Shown in pieces: positions 35,526 through 50,200 of a DNA stretch of 64,000 bases (position 1 is its first letter; each line of letters opens with the position of its first letter). The notes beneath the pieces are model-generated. The model was not told the DNA's origin. It made no database searches and worked only from the letters and a program-made list of their open reading frames with translations. Source of the DNA: Aporrectodea caliginosa (Eukaryota > Annelida > Clitellata > Crassiclitellata > Lumbricidae); the NCBI GenBank assembly GCA_020284085.1, contig JACEVL010000210.1:209001-273000 (forward strand), in the 5' to 3' direction. The position numbers and the translations under genes are program-made.

Positions 35526-36590
35526 AAGAAATTAAATGAAACTATACAATCAAATTAACAGAAAAAGAACTTATCTAACCATAATCTGGGTGGTCCTCCA
35601 GTGACCGAACGCTTTAGATAATCATCAAAAGCATCTAAATAGTAAATAAAGATTACTTGTTCATCCCAAGACTTCTTCGCTCTACACTATGAAGGCCTAA
35701 CATTTTCTATAAACTAGACCTAAGGCATGATAGTCCAGAAATGCTTTAATCAACTCACAAACAAAAGGCAGAAATGTTCCAACTGGTACACCTTTCTCTC
35801 AAAGCTTGTAGATAAAATGATTGTCTTTTTACGATATACAATTCAAGATGTAAACGATAGTTCCAACATGTCATAATCTTAACTAGCAATGAATTCTCAA
35901 AAGTCTTATTTTGTAGTAGCCTAATTGAGTGAAACAGACAAGAAAGTTTTAAAGCAGTCTTGAGTTATAGCGAATTTGCATAACTCATCATTCCACAATT
36001 GGATTGAAATAAACATGTCCCATTTAAACGAGGTCAGTTTGTAGTCATGATATTAGAAGATCTAACAATTTAATGGCAATTTAACATGACCTCCTGGATG
36101 ACCTTAATATGTGAAGGATTCAGACTGAAACTCTTAAGATATACAATTCAATATGAAATAATCGGATTAGAGTGTGTCAGTTATAACCAATTAACTGATA
36201 ACATCTTATTTTATGACAATACTTATATAACATAAAGGTCTCATCTTATTCCAGTTAAGTTGGATCAAATAATCATGTAGAGAAATGACATACAATTCGG
36301 TGTGTAATAACCAGGTTTATTTGTATCAGTAATAATCAATAATCAGATGACATACCTGTCTCATCTAATGACAATAGTCAGATAATATAAAGTCTCATCT
36401 TACGACAGTTAAGTGGGACTAGATCATGTCGTCAATTTACATCTCAAATTTCAGATATACAAATTCATATTAGATAGATATGGGATCTGCTATAAGTGAA
36501 TCTCCGTTTGATAATTGATATAATAAGGTATTATAGTCTACCACATTGGCCCTAAGACTTAGTACTGATCATAGGTATGTTTGTATGAGC
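35526..36590. other. Possible LINE 5' region with loose tandem repeats
   Basis: Phrases such as 'gatatacaattca' and 'tctcatctta(t/c)...cagttaagt(t/g)gga' recur every 120-170 bases (near 35838, 36140, 36245, 36290, 36400 and 36465). This looks like a degraded tandem array. It abuts the LINE copy B leader and may be its 5' untranslated repeat. No gene is seen. Confidence 0.4.
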
Positions 36591-36595
36591 ACTTG

Positions 36596-36795
36596 TTATA
36601 GCGCCCCTTCAAGATTTCTACTCAGAGGCGCTCCCGACTACAGCGCGGACACTGAATCAAAGTTTCACGCCGAAGCGCATGAGCAATTGCGAGTGAAGCA
36701 CTTGCCCAGGGTCCCTACGCGGCGGCTTGAGGTGGATTCGAACCCGCAATCCTACGGCTGCAAGGCACCGAACATACCCCAACACCACCGCCCCC
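36596..36795 (-). repeat. tRNA-derived SINE, family A
   Basis: This is a minus-strand copy of the SINE at 4511-4746. The B-box appears as ggattcgaacc at 36734-36744, and the body has agggtccctacgcggcg. The 3' end on the minus strand, gagtagaaatcttgaaggggcgctataa, agrees closely with the LINE end near 27055-27085. Confidence 0.87.
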
Positions 36796-37600
36796 ACGTC
36801 ATAATAAAATATTTTATCGTAGTTGAGTTAACGGATATTTAAGAAAAGTACCTTGTAATGATCGAGGAGATGCTGGCCTACTTCGGCAGATCTGATTAAA
36901 TCACAAAAGACTTAATGGATGCATTGATGTACAAAAGTTCTGTCTAAACCTCGAATTGACAGAAATCTTTTCAGCCACTGAATACCAACCACTGGGGTAA
37001 AAAAAAAATCGACCCAAATGTAAGTCCTACATATGAGCTGCTTTGGTCTCAATTCAATAATTGACTTGTAAGATTATAGTTTAAATTTAAAACGTACCGG
37101 TACCGTTTCTTCACTGATATGATAGTTGAAACCAATAAATTCGTGAAGAATTGCTAAAAAAGTAACACTAATGTCAGATTATTCAAACAACGTCAAACAA
37201 CATGCATGCTGCGTAGCACAACACCAACTTTACCTTGATTTGTATATTAGGACACAAGTGTTGCATCATCTGAGAAGGCAAAGCGGGAGGATAGTGCTTC
37301 ATGACACGTTCTCCTTGATTTTAGTCCGTGACCCTGCCTTCCTGTCCCCCTGTGTGCACCTGCAGCCTACAGACGATAGACTTAAAGCTTGAATCCATAC
37401 TTACCAGGCTTACTTGAAATACAGGCCTACTGTTTGAATGTACTCGCCCACTACAATTATGTCAGCAAATGTTCATAAACTGTAACATTTTCATCTGGTT
37501 CAGAGAATCCTGTAGCGTTGGGGTATGAATAACGTCAAACCCGTCATGTGGCCCTTTTCATATGAGGCAGCACATAATAATTATGCGTTACCGGAAACAC
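36796..37600. other. No gene recognised
   Basis: Unique-looking AT-rich DNA. The only frame of note (37171-37392 plus) has no domain. From about 37600 the sequence becomes CATA-rich microsatellite, into which the LTR retroelement is inserted. Confidence 0.45.
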
Positions 37601-37716
37601 ACGTACGTAAACGCATACATACGTACATAAATGCATGATATATACTTACTTCCAGACAGGCATACATGTATATTTCTATAAACCCATACATACATATTTA
37701 CAAACAAACATACATT

Positions 37717-40700
37717 TGTAGTGTAGTATGTAGGTGTGTAGTATCAGCCTAGGTGTGTGTGCAGTGACAGCGGCTGGCAAGCAGAGTTGGTGGCCTTAGT
37801 GGTGTGTGCAGGCAAGGGATTATCTTGCCGGGGTATAAAACCAGTGTTTTGCGGAGCTGAGAGAGCGACCGGTTGAATATATGAGTGTGGCTGCTGCTCA
37901 CCTAGCATTGCGTAAGCTGTATCTTAGTGCATTATGATTAATAAAGGTAGACGTTCTATACACAGTGTTGAGTTGTATTAGTTAGCGTTAAGTCTAGAAC
38001 ATCCGACAATAGAGACGCTACAACTGGTGGACAACCGGGGTAACAGTGCAGACACACCTCTCCGCATCTGTATGCTTCCGGACAGCAGCAAGAACACACA
38101 TGAGTGAACCGGAAAACGCAACCACTGGTCGCTACTTCCTTAGATCGGGAAAACCACAACAGACATCTTCAACATTTCTATCGTCTTCTCCTGAACTGGT
38201 TCCGCCTTCTTCATACGTTTTAACTACTCCTGCCTCATCGCCATTGATTTCAGTGATTCCGTCGTCAGTGCCAGTATCATCGCTGCCGGACCAATCTGTC
38301 TTCGTTGATCACGACGGATCTGAGAGTTCTGACAGTTCTGAATTTGAGTCTGATTCTGAGGAGATGGCGAATACGCTGGTACCTTCTGCTTTCACGGGTC
38401 GTTCTGAGGACGATATTATTGAATTCTTGAAGAACTTTGACTTGTGGGCCACTTTTCGGACAATGACGCAAGCACAAAAACTTTCGGCGTTACCTCTTCT
38501 TCTGAAGGAAGGCAGTGCAACGTGGTTTAATACGCAAACCCGACGGACACGTGAGGACTATGAGGTTTTACGTGAAGCCCTCATTAAAAGGTACGGCCCA
38601 AATTCAACGACAGCATGGAAACGGTCAGCTGAGCTGTGGACATTGAAACAGGCGCCACAACAATCTGTGGATGATTTTCTGACTACAGTTCAGCAGGCTG
38701 CCGGAAAGCTCGAAATTGGGGTGGAGCAGACGTTCCTCGTCGCTTTGAACGGTCTTCGGGCACACATACGTCAACTGGTGCTTCAACATGATCCGACTAC
38801 TATTGAGGAAATTCAGAAATGGGGCCGGCTGGCGGAACTATCCCAGGATGATCGGGGTGACACTGCCGACAATCTTCGCCAGACTGTCCTGGAATTGACT
38901 GCCATAAAGGAGGAGTTGAAACAGCTACAACTCACGAATGTAGCTGCTATCAGTGCTCACCGAAGATCGTCATCGCCATCCCCTTCGTCTCGCCATGTCA
39001 CTTTTATGGACCAATCGACTCCTCCATCATCGTCTGATACGCGTCACGACGTCTATGCTTCATCTTCGTCGCCTCAAGACCATCGGCAGACGCAGTTCTA
39101 TGCGTCACAACGCTCGGACAACCGAGACAACCAGAACAACCGGGGCTACACTGTCCAGCAACCGCTTCCGCCACGGCAGTATCAACCAGCTGACACACAG
39201 TATCGATCATCTAACAACCAGGATCGACCACAACAATCTTCCTACTGGCGAACACCTTCCAAGTCCACTTGTGGTAATTGCGGGGGTTTTCATTCTGTTA
39301 CTGGTTTTTGCCGGGGAAAGGGGGTCACTTGTTTCAGTTGTGGGAAGCGTGGTCACTTGCGGTCAGTCTGTCGTTCCGCTAGGGGACGCTACTCTAATCA
39401 AAGATAGGAACGCGCCTACCGTCGTGGCCCGTCGACGGAAGGCGTCTGTGCTCAAACTGATAAGGTGCCATTGCATAAAAATACCATTTGTGTGCAAATT
39501 AAGAATTTGACAGTTAGGTGTCTTTTGGATTCTGGTGCTTCTGTGAGTTGTATGAGTGTTGACTTTTTAAAGAAGTTGAAACTTCCTATGCTTCCGTTGA
39601 AGGAAGGGGATAGTAAAAATGTGTTTTTGGCTGATAATCGTTCGGTGAAGGTTTTGGGAAAAGCGGTCATGACTATTAACATATCAGGTTTGGGTTTGCC
39701 TTGTGAAGTTTTGATATTGCCTGAGGTGGGTTTTAATTTAATTCTGGGGTTGGATTTCTTACAAGCTGGTCGTGCGAAAGTGGATTTTGAGGAGAATGTA
39801 GTACGTTTTTTTGATAATTTAACGTCTACACGGTTGTCAACTGTAAATGTTCGATTGCCAACAGTTTTTACATTGCATGCTACTGTTCTTCCTCCTCTCT
39901 CTGAAACCCTTGTTCCAATTTTGCTCCCTACTAACTGTTCATCGCACGTTTCAATTATTGAACCATTGGAGCATGTCACGAAACGTAAATTTATTTGCGC
40001 ACGAAGCATAATTGATTCTTCAGGCAGGACAGCTGTTTGTAAAATTCTCAATCCTACGAATCATGTATTATGGTTGTCACGCCACAAGCCATTAGCATCC
40101 ATTGAACCTGTAACCTCTAATGTTTTGGCAGCATTTACTGATCATACAATCACCAGACATTCCGCTCAAAACAGTGCAGAGCAATTAGACGACATGATGG
40201 TGCAACGTGAAACAGATGTTTCCAAATTATCGGATTTGGGAACCTTGGATCTAAATTCAGATAAGGCGGCTGGCACCAAACCATCATGGGAAAACCTTCA
40301 TCGGGATGCTAAAAGTAATTTGTTTGGCACGAAACAATCTTCGGATGCATCTCGCCCTGATGCTAAATGTAATGATTTTTGTTGTCCTGAATGCCCTGTA
40401 CAATCTACATCGTTGCAGGATTTGAAGATTAATTATCATTCTGATCATTTGTCGGATGATGAGAATGCAAAGTTGAAAGATTTTTTACAGAGGAATGCGA
40501 GCGCATTTTCACAATCTCTGGCAGACTTGGGTAAAACTGATTATGTCCAGCATTCGATTATCACAGGCGATGCTACTCCAGTGCATCAGAGAGCCTATAG
40601 GCATTCTATTGCAGCGAAAGCTGAAATCGCAAAGCAGACAAAGCAGATGTTGGACGCTGGAATAATTGAACCTAGTTCGAGTTGTTGGAGTAGTCCCGTC

Positions 40701-43700
40701 GTCCTTGTTAGGAAAAAGTCCGGACAAATAAGGTTTTGTGTCGACTATCGAAAGTTGAATGCAGTAACTAAGTCAATCAGTTTTCCTCTTCCTCAACTCA
40801 ATGATGTATTCGATGCTATGGCAGAGGGCAGGCCAAAATATTTCAGTCTACTGGACCTACGAAGCGGATATCATCAACTTCCGTTGCATCCAGACACTAA
40901 AGAAAAGAGTTCTTTCGTGACTCACGAAGGCCAATTTCAATTTCGTACCTCTCCCTTTGGGTTGAAAAACTTACCTTCGTTTTTCCAGCTCCTAATGGCT
41001 AGGGTGTTCCAAAATTTGCACTTCAAAAATGTCCTTGTATATTTAGACGATATTCTGATATACAGCAAATCATTTGATCTGCACCTTGTCCATCTTCAGG
41101 AGGTGTTTAACCGTCTTAAGGATGCTAACTTGAAGTTGAACCCAGAGAAATGTGCCTTTGGTCTGGATAAGATCTTGTATTTGGGTCATGTCTTGGGGCC
41201 AGAGGGCGTTTCCGTTGATAACTCAAAGATCGAGGTTATTCAATCTTATCCGCGTCCTACGTGTCCTAAGGCAATTCGTAGTTTCCTCGGTCTCGCATCC
41301 TATTATCGAAAATTTATTACTAACTTTTCGATAATTGCCAGTCCTCTTCATCGATTATTAAAAAAAGATCTAGAGTTCGTTTGGGATGATTATTGTGAGC
41401 AGGCTTTCACGCAGCTTAAAGTAGCTTTAGCTACTGCTCCTGTGTTGATTTATCCGGATATGCAAAGGCCATTTGTCATAAATTGCGACGCTAGTTCTCA
41501 GGCTATTGGTTTCGTCTTGGCTCAAGAAGATGGGAGTGGCAGAGAACGTCCTATTGCGTATGGAGGACGTAGTTTGACCTCTAGTGAACGAGCTTATTCT
41601 GTAAGTGAATTGGAAATGTTATCGATGGTCTGTGCCATTAAACAGTTCCATTGTTATTTGGCTAACACTCGATTTACTGTCTATACTGATCATCTAAGTT
41701 TAAAATATCTGCAGTCCTTGAAAACCAGTACTTCTGGCAGGTTACTCCGTTGGTCGTTGTTGTTGCAACAGTATGATTTTACGATTGAGTATAAACAAGG
41801 TAAAATTAACAGTAATGCGGATGCTTTATCTCGTCGTCATTATCCAGTGCAAGCTGATGAATCGGATGACATGGAGGATAAAATTTTGGCTCCGGTAGTT
41901 GTTGGGGTTACACCGGTGCAGTTGAACATCATCGTTGAGGAGGATTTAATTACACCTGCTGACCTGACGGAGGAGGACATTTTGCGCCAAACAGCTCATG
42001 AACAGATTACATGTTCGGATTGTGGTCCTATGATTCGTTATTTGGAGTTCGGGGAACTTCCAGGCAATGATCAGGATGCTAGGAAAATCGTGATTGAGAG
42101 TACTGAGTATGCTTTGTGTGATGGCTTGTTGTTTCATTACTATCAACCTCGATCTAGAGGACCTAGTCGAACTTACATTAATCAACTCGTCGTTCCTAGG
42201 AAGTTGCGTCAGCGTATACTTGAGAGTTATCACGATGACTGTTGCCATCCGGGTTTCCATCGCTGTTACTTATCGATCAGACGTAAATATTTTTGGAAGG
42301 GAATGCATACCGCTGTGTCAAGACATATAATTTCGTGTTTAAAGTGTCAGGAATGCAAGTTTCCTCTTCCGCTGAATAAACCACCACTTACGTCTTTGCC
42401 AATAAAGCAAATATTTGGTCGTTGGCATATGGACATTCTTCAACTTCCTAGAAGCAGAGATGGGTACAAGTATATTCTTCTTTGCGTTGAATCTCTTACT
42501 CGTTGGCCGGAGGCCATTATGTTGAAAGATCAAACTGCGAGAACGATTGCGGAAGCTTTGTATAGAGAGATATTTAGTAGATATGGCGGTCCACACACGT
42601 TACTTTCGGATAGGGGCCCAAATTTCTTGAGTACCATTGTTTCTGAACTTTCTACACTATTCGGTGTTCAACGCATACATACAGCTAGCTATAACCCGCG
42701 TTGTAATGGCGCTTGCGAAGTGATCAATAAATCTATTTGGAAGATGTTACGACTTCATTGCACTAATGAAGAGGATTGGACAGATTACATTCCTGCGATT
42801 TTGTATTCAATTCGTGCTACTACGAATGCTCATCTTGGCCATAGCCCGGCTTTCCTTCTCTTTGGGAGGGACTTAAATTTTTCGGTTGATCGACAATTGG
42901 GTGTGGCGGATGAAGAGCACGTCACCAGCGAGTACGTTAAGCGCATTGCAAGGGCTCTCGAAATGGCTAGGCAAGACGCAATCGAAGGTACGCTGCAGTT
43001 ACAGGCGCGTAACAAAAGGAATTATGACCGTACCACTACCTTACCTACTTACGCTATTGGTGATCTTGTATGGTTATTTAACCCTGTCACGCCAGTCGGA
43101 AAGAAGGCTAAATTGTATAATAAGTTTACAGGACCTTTTTATATAACTTCCAAGACCGGGTCTTTCACTTATCTATTACGTAATGTACAGACGAACAAGC
43201 CTGTACGACACCCAGTGAACGCTGATAGATTACGACCTTACGTTGATCGCCGTGATTTTATGGAACAGGATGCCATTCCGCCGGATTCTCCTCCAACTGT
43301 TCCGATTACTGATAATGATTTGCTGCAGGATTCGTCTGGCACGATGCCTATCGATGATCCATTACCTCAGCCTTGGTTTGAAGCTGATTTGTTAAGTGGT
43401 ATGAAATTGATCAACAAGCAAAGGTATTATCGTGTGGTATATAAAGATAAGTCTGTGAGACCAGAATGGATACCTGAAGGTGATGTGAGTGACTTTTTGA
43501 AACGCCAGTTTCACATTAAACGAACTATGACAGGGAAAATTCGTAAACGTCCGACCCCTGTCAGATTTCAAGCTGAGCAACTTACGTCCGTTCATGAAGG
43601 GATCAATGATTAGTGTGGTTGGATACTATAAGCCAGGGTTACTCTATGATTTTGCTAGGATGATAGTTCTCCTTGGAATGACTTATTATTACGTCCGGAG

Positions 43701-46700
43701 ACTATATAACCTCCTCTTGTGGTTTGATTCAGCCATTGTGTATGATATGTGGTGCTTACATGCTGTGGTTCACAAGAGAGGTTATTATTAATGTGCTTTT
43801 CTTTTTACGAGTATGTTTCGTTCCGACTGGCCAGTCATCTTATTGGTATATTTATCACTTTAGATAAATTCAGCGCTAATTAAATCGACTATAATGTCGT
43901 GATTTTATATTTTACTTCATCACCATCATTTGGCTTTTATTGTTGATAGTATCCTGAGTTGTGCACATGTGGTGGGTTAGCCGCAACGCAGCGACTGAGA
44001 GTTTCAAGTCATCTATACTTTCGTTTTCGGTATTATGACCTTGGCAATGGTTGTGGGCGTTATTTAAGTATAAGGTGTTTTGTTAGTCACTTTTAGTGTA
44101 TTTAGTTGTATTGCGTGATCGTTGCTTGCTTCGATATATATTTGTCATTGTTGCATATTCATAATTGTCCTTTACTTTCGTATCGAGATATAATTTGTTC
44201 TTATTTATAGGCTGGATTTTCCTGTTATTCACCTTCTTATCGGTGCTCTGCTGTCCAGTTATACAAGCGTCGTCGGATTACGTTGTCAGCAGAGGAGCTT
44301 ACGGCGTGTACTTTCATTATAAAGGGGTGTTGGAAGTCGGTACTGACGTGTGGATTCATACTTTTGATATTGCTTTACCTGTTGTCAAATCGTTACCACC
44401 TTATCAGATCAAGACTGCGTTGAATTGTCAGTTTCGCAATACGCCACTTAACGGTAATTGTTCTGATTATTTAAACACGTTTTCAGATATACATCATTTG
44501 CATCAAAGAGCTGAAGTTCAGATTAATACCTTAGTGAAACGTATTCGTAATGTACTGAGGCGTGATCGTTTTGGGCGTAAGAAACCACGTGTGAGTAGAC
44601 GTGGGTTTGTTGATTTCATCGGTGACGTGGCACATTCCTTATTTGGAATTGCACGTGATTCTGATATTCGAGTTGTCCAGGAGCGTGTTAAAACTATTTT
44701 GGAGAGTAATCAGCGTATTTTGGGTCAGTTCGAAGCCGACATTTCAAACTTGGCTAGCGCCACTAGTATAACGAATCAGCGTCTAGATTCTATTCGTGCC
44801 CGGATTACGGATCAGGATAAAACTTTGTCCGACATGACCCGTGCTCTTAAAATGGATTTTAGGACTTCTTTACAGCTGTCATTCTATATGGCTGAAACTT
44901 TATACAATTTCACTTGTCTTGAGATGGATTTACAGACTCTGCTCCTGTCCATTGAGTCCCTGATGGCTGGTAGATTGGAGGCCACATTGTTACACAAATC
45001 AGATATTCGTCGTGTCTTAGTTCAATTAACTCGACATCTGAAGACCTCGAAAATACCTGTCAGACTTCTGGTTCAGGATCCGTCTTACTTCTATAGAGCT
45101 AATACTCATCTGACGGTCTTCAAACGCAATATACTGTATATAACACTTAAAATTCCGATTACGACTTTACCTTATCCTCTGCATTTGTTTACGGTTACAG
45201 TTGTGCCAAAATCGATTGGGGCTAATAATCAGCACGCGTCTCTTCTTGATCAAATGCCTCGATATTTCGCTGTTACTTCGGATAACCGGACTTTTTCGGT
45301 CTGGAATGATCTTCCTTCACTACAAGTTGCTGGCGAGTTTCGTATTATTCCCAAGGAAGACATTCAGTTAACCACTGATCCGAAGTCTTGTATCTTGGTT
45401 TTGTATAAAAATGATATACCTTCTGTTCAGCTCTTTTGCAAATTTCTCCTGCTAAATAACCGTCCTACTTCGTTTGTGTATTTGTTACCTGACACGTTGG
45501 CCATTGAAAATAGTGTGTCTGATCTTACGTTGATTTGCCCGTTGGCTCAGCCTAAACTTATTTCAGCGTGTATTTCTTGTGTCATTCTCATACCGAATGC
45601 ATGCACATTGATGACTAATGGTTATTTTTTTCCTGCATCGTATTCTGAGCACGTTCTTTTTAATGAATCATCTACTGTTGTTCATACGTTCAATCTGGCT
45701 GTGATTCAGGAATTCTTTTCTCAATCGGATTGGGATCATTTACATGCCGATAGTACGTTAGCAGAACAGCTTACGCTTCTGTTACCTACTTTCGTCAGTG
45801 GTACAAATTCGTCTGACAATTTGATTGATCAGCGTTTAACAGAGGATTTTTCTAGTGCTATGACATCTGTTAAGGCAGGTCAGGTTTTATTTAAGTCTCA
45901 AGACGACGTGATTCGCGATCAACTTGATACTTTCGGTAGCCCAATATTGGTAGCTTATTCGTCGTCCAAGTCTTTTATTTTGCCTGTGGGTTCTGCTTTG
46001 ATTGGTTTACTTATCATAGTAACAATTTATCTAGTGGTAAAGGTACATCGGTTGTCTGTTATTGTTTTGTCGTTGCCTCGTGTGATTCCAGCTCAATCGG
46101 TTCCGTCAGTATGGATATTTTCTCCATCATCCAGTGTTTTGACTCCTGTGTCCACGATTAGTACAGGTTTTCCGGATTTTCAGTGGTTTCAGATTGTGGT
46201 GATTAGTTTATTGGTTCTCATTTTGTTGGTTGGGGTTTTTCGTAAACGGTGCAAGTGCTGTGTGACATCTACCAGTCCACAGGCTGTTTTTTTGGCTATT
46301 CATATCGGAAACGCAACTAACACGGTGGTTCTTCCTTGGCATAGACTTCACTTTGCTGTTAATGACTACGAGATCATGGCTTTAAGTGCTATATCGCGGG
46401 TTCGTCTTCAGCGTCATTGTTTATGGTCTAGTTTACTCTTTGATTGGCAAGTAGCTGTGTTACATAAACATTCGCAGATTCGTGTTGTATTGCCGCAGTC
46501 ATTAAGAATTTCCTGCTCCACAGCTGGGAGATTGCGTCATATAATTGGAATTCATAAGCGTTACTACGTGAAACTTTTTATATCCAGTGCTGAATTCACT
46601 GTTCCTTTGGCTTTGGATGTATCAGCTGATTCTTCTCCTGTTCCGTATTCACCTAGCATTGAGTTGGTTGATATTCAGTCTTTATCTAGTTAATGTTTTG

Positions 46701-47227
46701 GTTGAACTAATGGATTTTGAGTTACATTGCATTTTATTATAGTTTGCTTGCTTTTGCTTATTTGACATTCTTATGAGTTGGACTTGGTATTGGTTAGCAT
46801 ATGTATGTCGTGGTTTTTTTTATTACTGTATCTGCATCGTTATAGTTACGCTAAGTTGTCATTTTATGGTGATTATGATATATATCAATGACCGCGGCAC
46901 GGTCATTCACTTAGGGGGGCATGTAGTGTAGTATGTAGGTGTGTAGTATCAGCCTAGGTGTGTGTGCAGTGACAGCGGCTGGCAAGCAGAGTTGGTGGCC
47001 TTAGTGGTGTGTGCAGGCAAGGGATTATCTTGCCGGGGTATAAAACCAGTGTTTTGCGGAGCTGAGGGAGCGACCGGTTGAATATATGAGTGTGGCTGCT
47101 GCTCACCTAGTATTGCGTAAGCTGTATCTTAGTGCATTATGATTAATAAAGGTAGACGTTCTATACACAGTGTTGAGTTGTATTAGTTAGCGTTAAGTCT
47201 AGAACATCCGACAATAGAGACGCTACA
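37717..47227 (+). mobile_element. Complete Ty3/gypsy-class retroelement with env-like ORF
   Basis: A 9,511-bp element with 306-bp LTRs (TGTAG...CTACA) and a 4-bp target duplication, catt (37713-37716 and 47228-47231). Order: LTR, gag (38100-39407), UAG, pol (39408-43613; protease-RT-RNase H-integrase), env-like (44165-46693), polypurine tract, LTR. The two LTRs differ at only two positions that I can see (agag/aggg and tagc/tagt). All long frames are open apart from the gag stop. The domain order with RT before integrase places it in Ty3/gypsy. The env type resembles errantiviruses. It sits inside a CATA microsatellite. Confidence 0.95.
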
Positions 47228-50200
47228 CATTCATACATACATTCATACATGCCTACATACATAAACATACATGCATACATACATACATACATACATACAT
47301 ACATACATAACATACATACATACATACATACATACATACATACATACATACATACATACATACATACATACATACATAACATACATACATACATACATAC
47401 ATACATACATACATACATACATACACACATACATACATACATACATACATACATACATACATAAATACATACATACATACATACATACATACATACATAC
47501 ATACATACATACATACATACATACATAAATGGGCCATTATCCCGGTTTTTGGAAAATGAAATTTTTTTTATCCAAAACTTTCTTGCAAGTATGTTTTTTA
47601 GTCGGCTACTATGTTAAAATTAACTAATCTGAAAGAAATCCAGTATATTTGTAATCGTAAGTTAATTATTTTTAACATTTTATACAAAAGAAACTCCTGA
47701 TTTGTCATTACCATCCCCCTTTTTTACTTGATCACACAGACCTGAAATATACATCTGGTGCTTAGATTTTTTGCAATTATAAACTAGATGATACCAGCAA
47801 TTATTTGGAATACTGCAGGCCTTTCCTTCACAAAATATATTAGTCTGGTGCTGAGAAATTAAGCAATTTATCGAAATTATTAAAAATCCACTATAGTGTT
47901 TTCAGTGACAAAAAAAATCTGTCCCAGCATTGACTACAACTGTGTATTATATGCATTAGGTGCAACTTGGCAAACATTTTCAGAGTTCATAGTAAATTCT
48001 AATTACTTCCAAATTTTTTTATTTTATTTTTATATGAAATGGGATGGTAATGACCCTTCAGGATGGTAATAACAAATGCATCATTACCATCCCTATGAAG
48101 ATGGGACGGTAATGAGAAAATCGCAGAATTCTGAAAAAAGGGATGGTGTAGCGAATGCGTAGATTATCTAATGCCTTGTTTATTATTCATAATCAACTAT
48201 ATGTTAGTAATAATTGCGACACTGTATTGTCAAACAATCGCGACACGTTGTAGTATAATAACCTCTGATTTATCTTGGAACGGCCTTGACACAGCGGTGA
48301 TGCACACGAGCCAACGAAGTGTCACGTGATCCGAACGACGAAGGTTGCAGCCAATCAGGCTGCTAGAAACGGGAGTTTGAAAAAACAACAAGGAGGAGGA
48401 GAAAACATTGGAAGGAGGAAATGAATTGGATGGAACGTTCGATATCGGTGGCTGCGGTCAACTGAACTGATGAAGAAGTGAATTCAATCGAAGGAACGTT
48501 CGTGTATCGGTGGCTGCGGTCAACTGAACTGACGAAGTAGTGAATACAATCGAAGGAACGTTCGTGTATCGGTGGCTGCGGTCAACTGAACTGACGAAGA
48601 AGTGAATTCAATCGAAGGAACGTTCGTGTATCGGTGGCTGCGGTCAACTGAACTGACGAAGAAGTGAATTCAATCGAAGGAACGTTCGTGTATCTGTGGC
48701 TGCGGTCAACTAACTAACGAAGAAGTGAATCGAATCGAAGGAACGTTCGTATATCTGTGGCTGCGGTCAACTGAACTGACGAAGTAGTGAATTCAATCGA
48801 AGGAACGTTCGTATATCTGTGGCTGCGGTCAACTAATGGACGAAGGAATTATGCATCTTTAATGAGACTGAATCGACAATGGGAACGATTTTCAATTGAA
48901 AGCTCTGAAGTCATTCGCTTGTCATCACTACTCCATTACCTCAACAAAGAACCATCTGCTACCCAGATAAGATCTAATAATAATTATCTAATCAGTGTCG
49001 CTAGGTAAGATAGGATTGAACAACTGAACTTGTGACATTGTTATTTTGTGTTCTAAGACAATATATATTCATATCTAAACTAAGAATGTCTGATTTCTAG
49101 ATTGTAGATCTCCCTAGTTAATGTATTAATTACAATCTCATTCATCCATATATTGACGAAGCCAAAGTCGGTATACCACCCGCTACAGATGGTAATGATC
49201 AAAAACAACCAGGGGATGGCAATGACATAATGCTGTCCTTAATGACAGCACATGCAACATTTCCATGTGAATTACTCTATGAGATAAGTAATTCAATCTG
49301 TTCCACAAAAACGTGACAAAAGCCATGCATGGGCGTCGAGAGCCACGGTGGGCCCCGGGGCAGACACTTCTCAGCGTCCATCAGGGCCCCTTGTTTTTTC
49401 AATTTTATCTGTAAGTCCGAGTCTGATGTCAGGATGAAAAAAGCCTATCAAACTATATTTAAAGAATAATAGTAATAATAGTAAAAGTAGATGTAAAAAT
49501 CAATTTCTGGTTTAAAAGGTCCATCCTCCTCGCCAGATCTATCTGAATCATCTTGTCCGGCGATTTCATTAACAGGCATGAAAATGCTTCCCCATTTTCA
49601 GGCTTCACGTCAACTTGACCTGTGACAGTTGTCGCATTATAATGTCCAATTTCAGGAGGTGCGGATTATGTCACTTGCAATGTCTGCATAGACTACATCA
49701 ACTCGCTCTGTGTCATGATCATCAACTCCACTGCTACTACTAGCGACGATATTGTCAGCTTGATTTGCTGCATCATTCGCTTTTGATGAAATTGAAAATA
49801 AAAAATTTGGAAGGAGTGTCTGTCTAGCTAATCTTTCTTTTCTTTTTTGAGCTCCAGATTTCTTATGGTAATTCATCGTCTAATTTGTCATCATCTTAAA
49901 GGAATATAGCCTAATATAAAATATTGGTAATTTGGTAGTATGATAACTTATGTTCTGTATATCCAGTTGTAAGTTCAAGTATTATTTATTTGGATAATAA
50001 CTCAAATTTCAATTCGTAAATTTACATCCAGTAAAAGATTTTATTGCTGCCACAAAATCAATAATCTATTTATATAGGCCGACTGCTGATGAATCCCAAA
50101 TATAATTAATACTGATAAGCACAGTGTTTTTAAAATTAAACTTTATTCAACTATAATATGACCACAACTGTTACAGTTGTGACTTAGGCCTAAATAACTG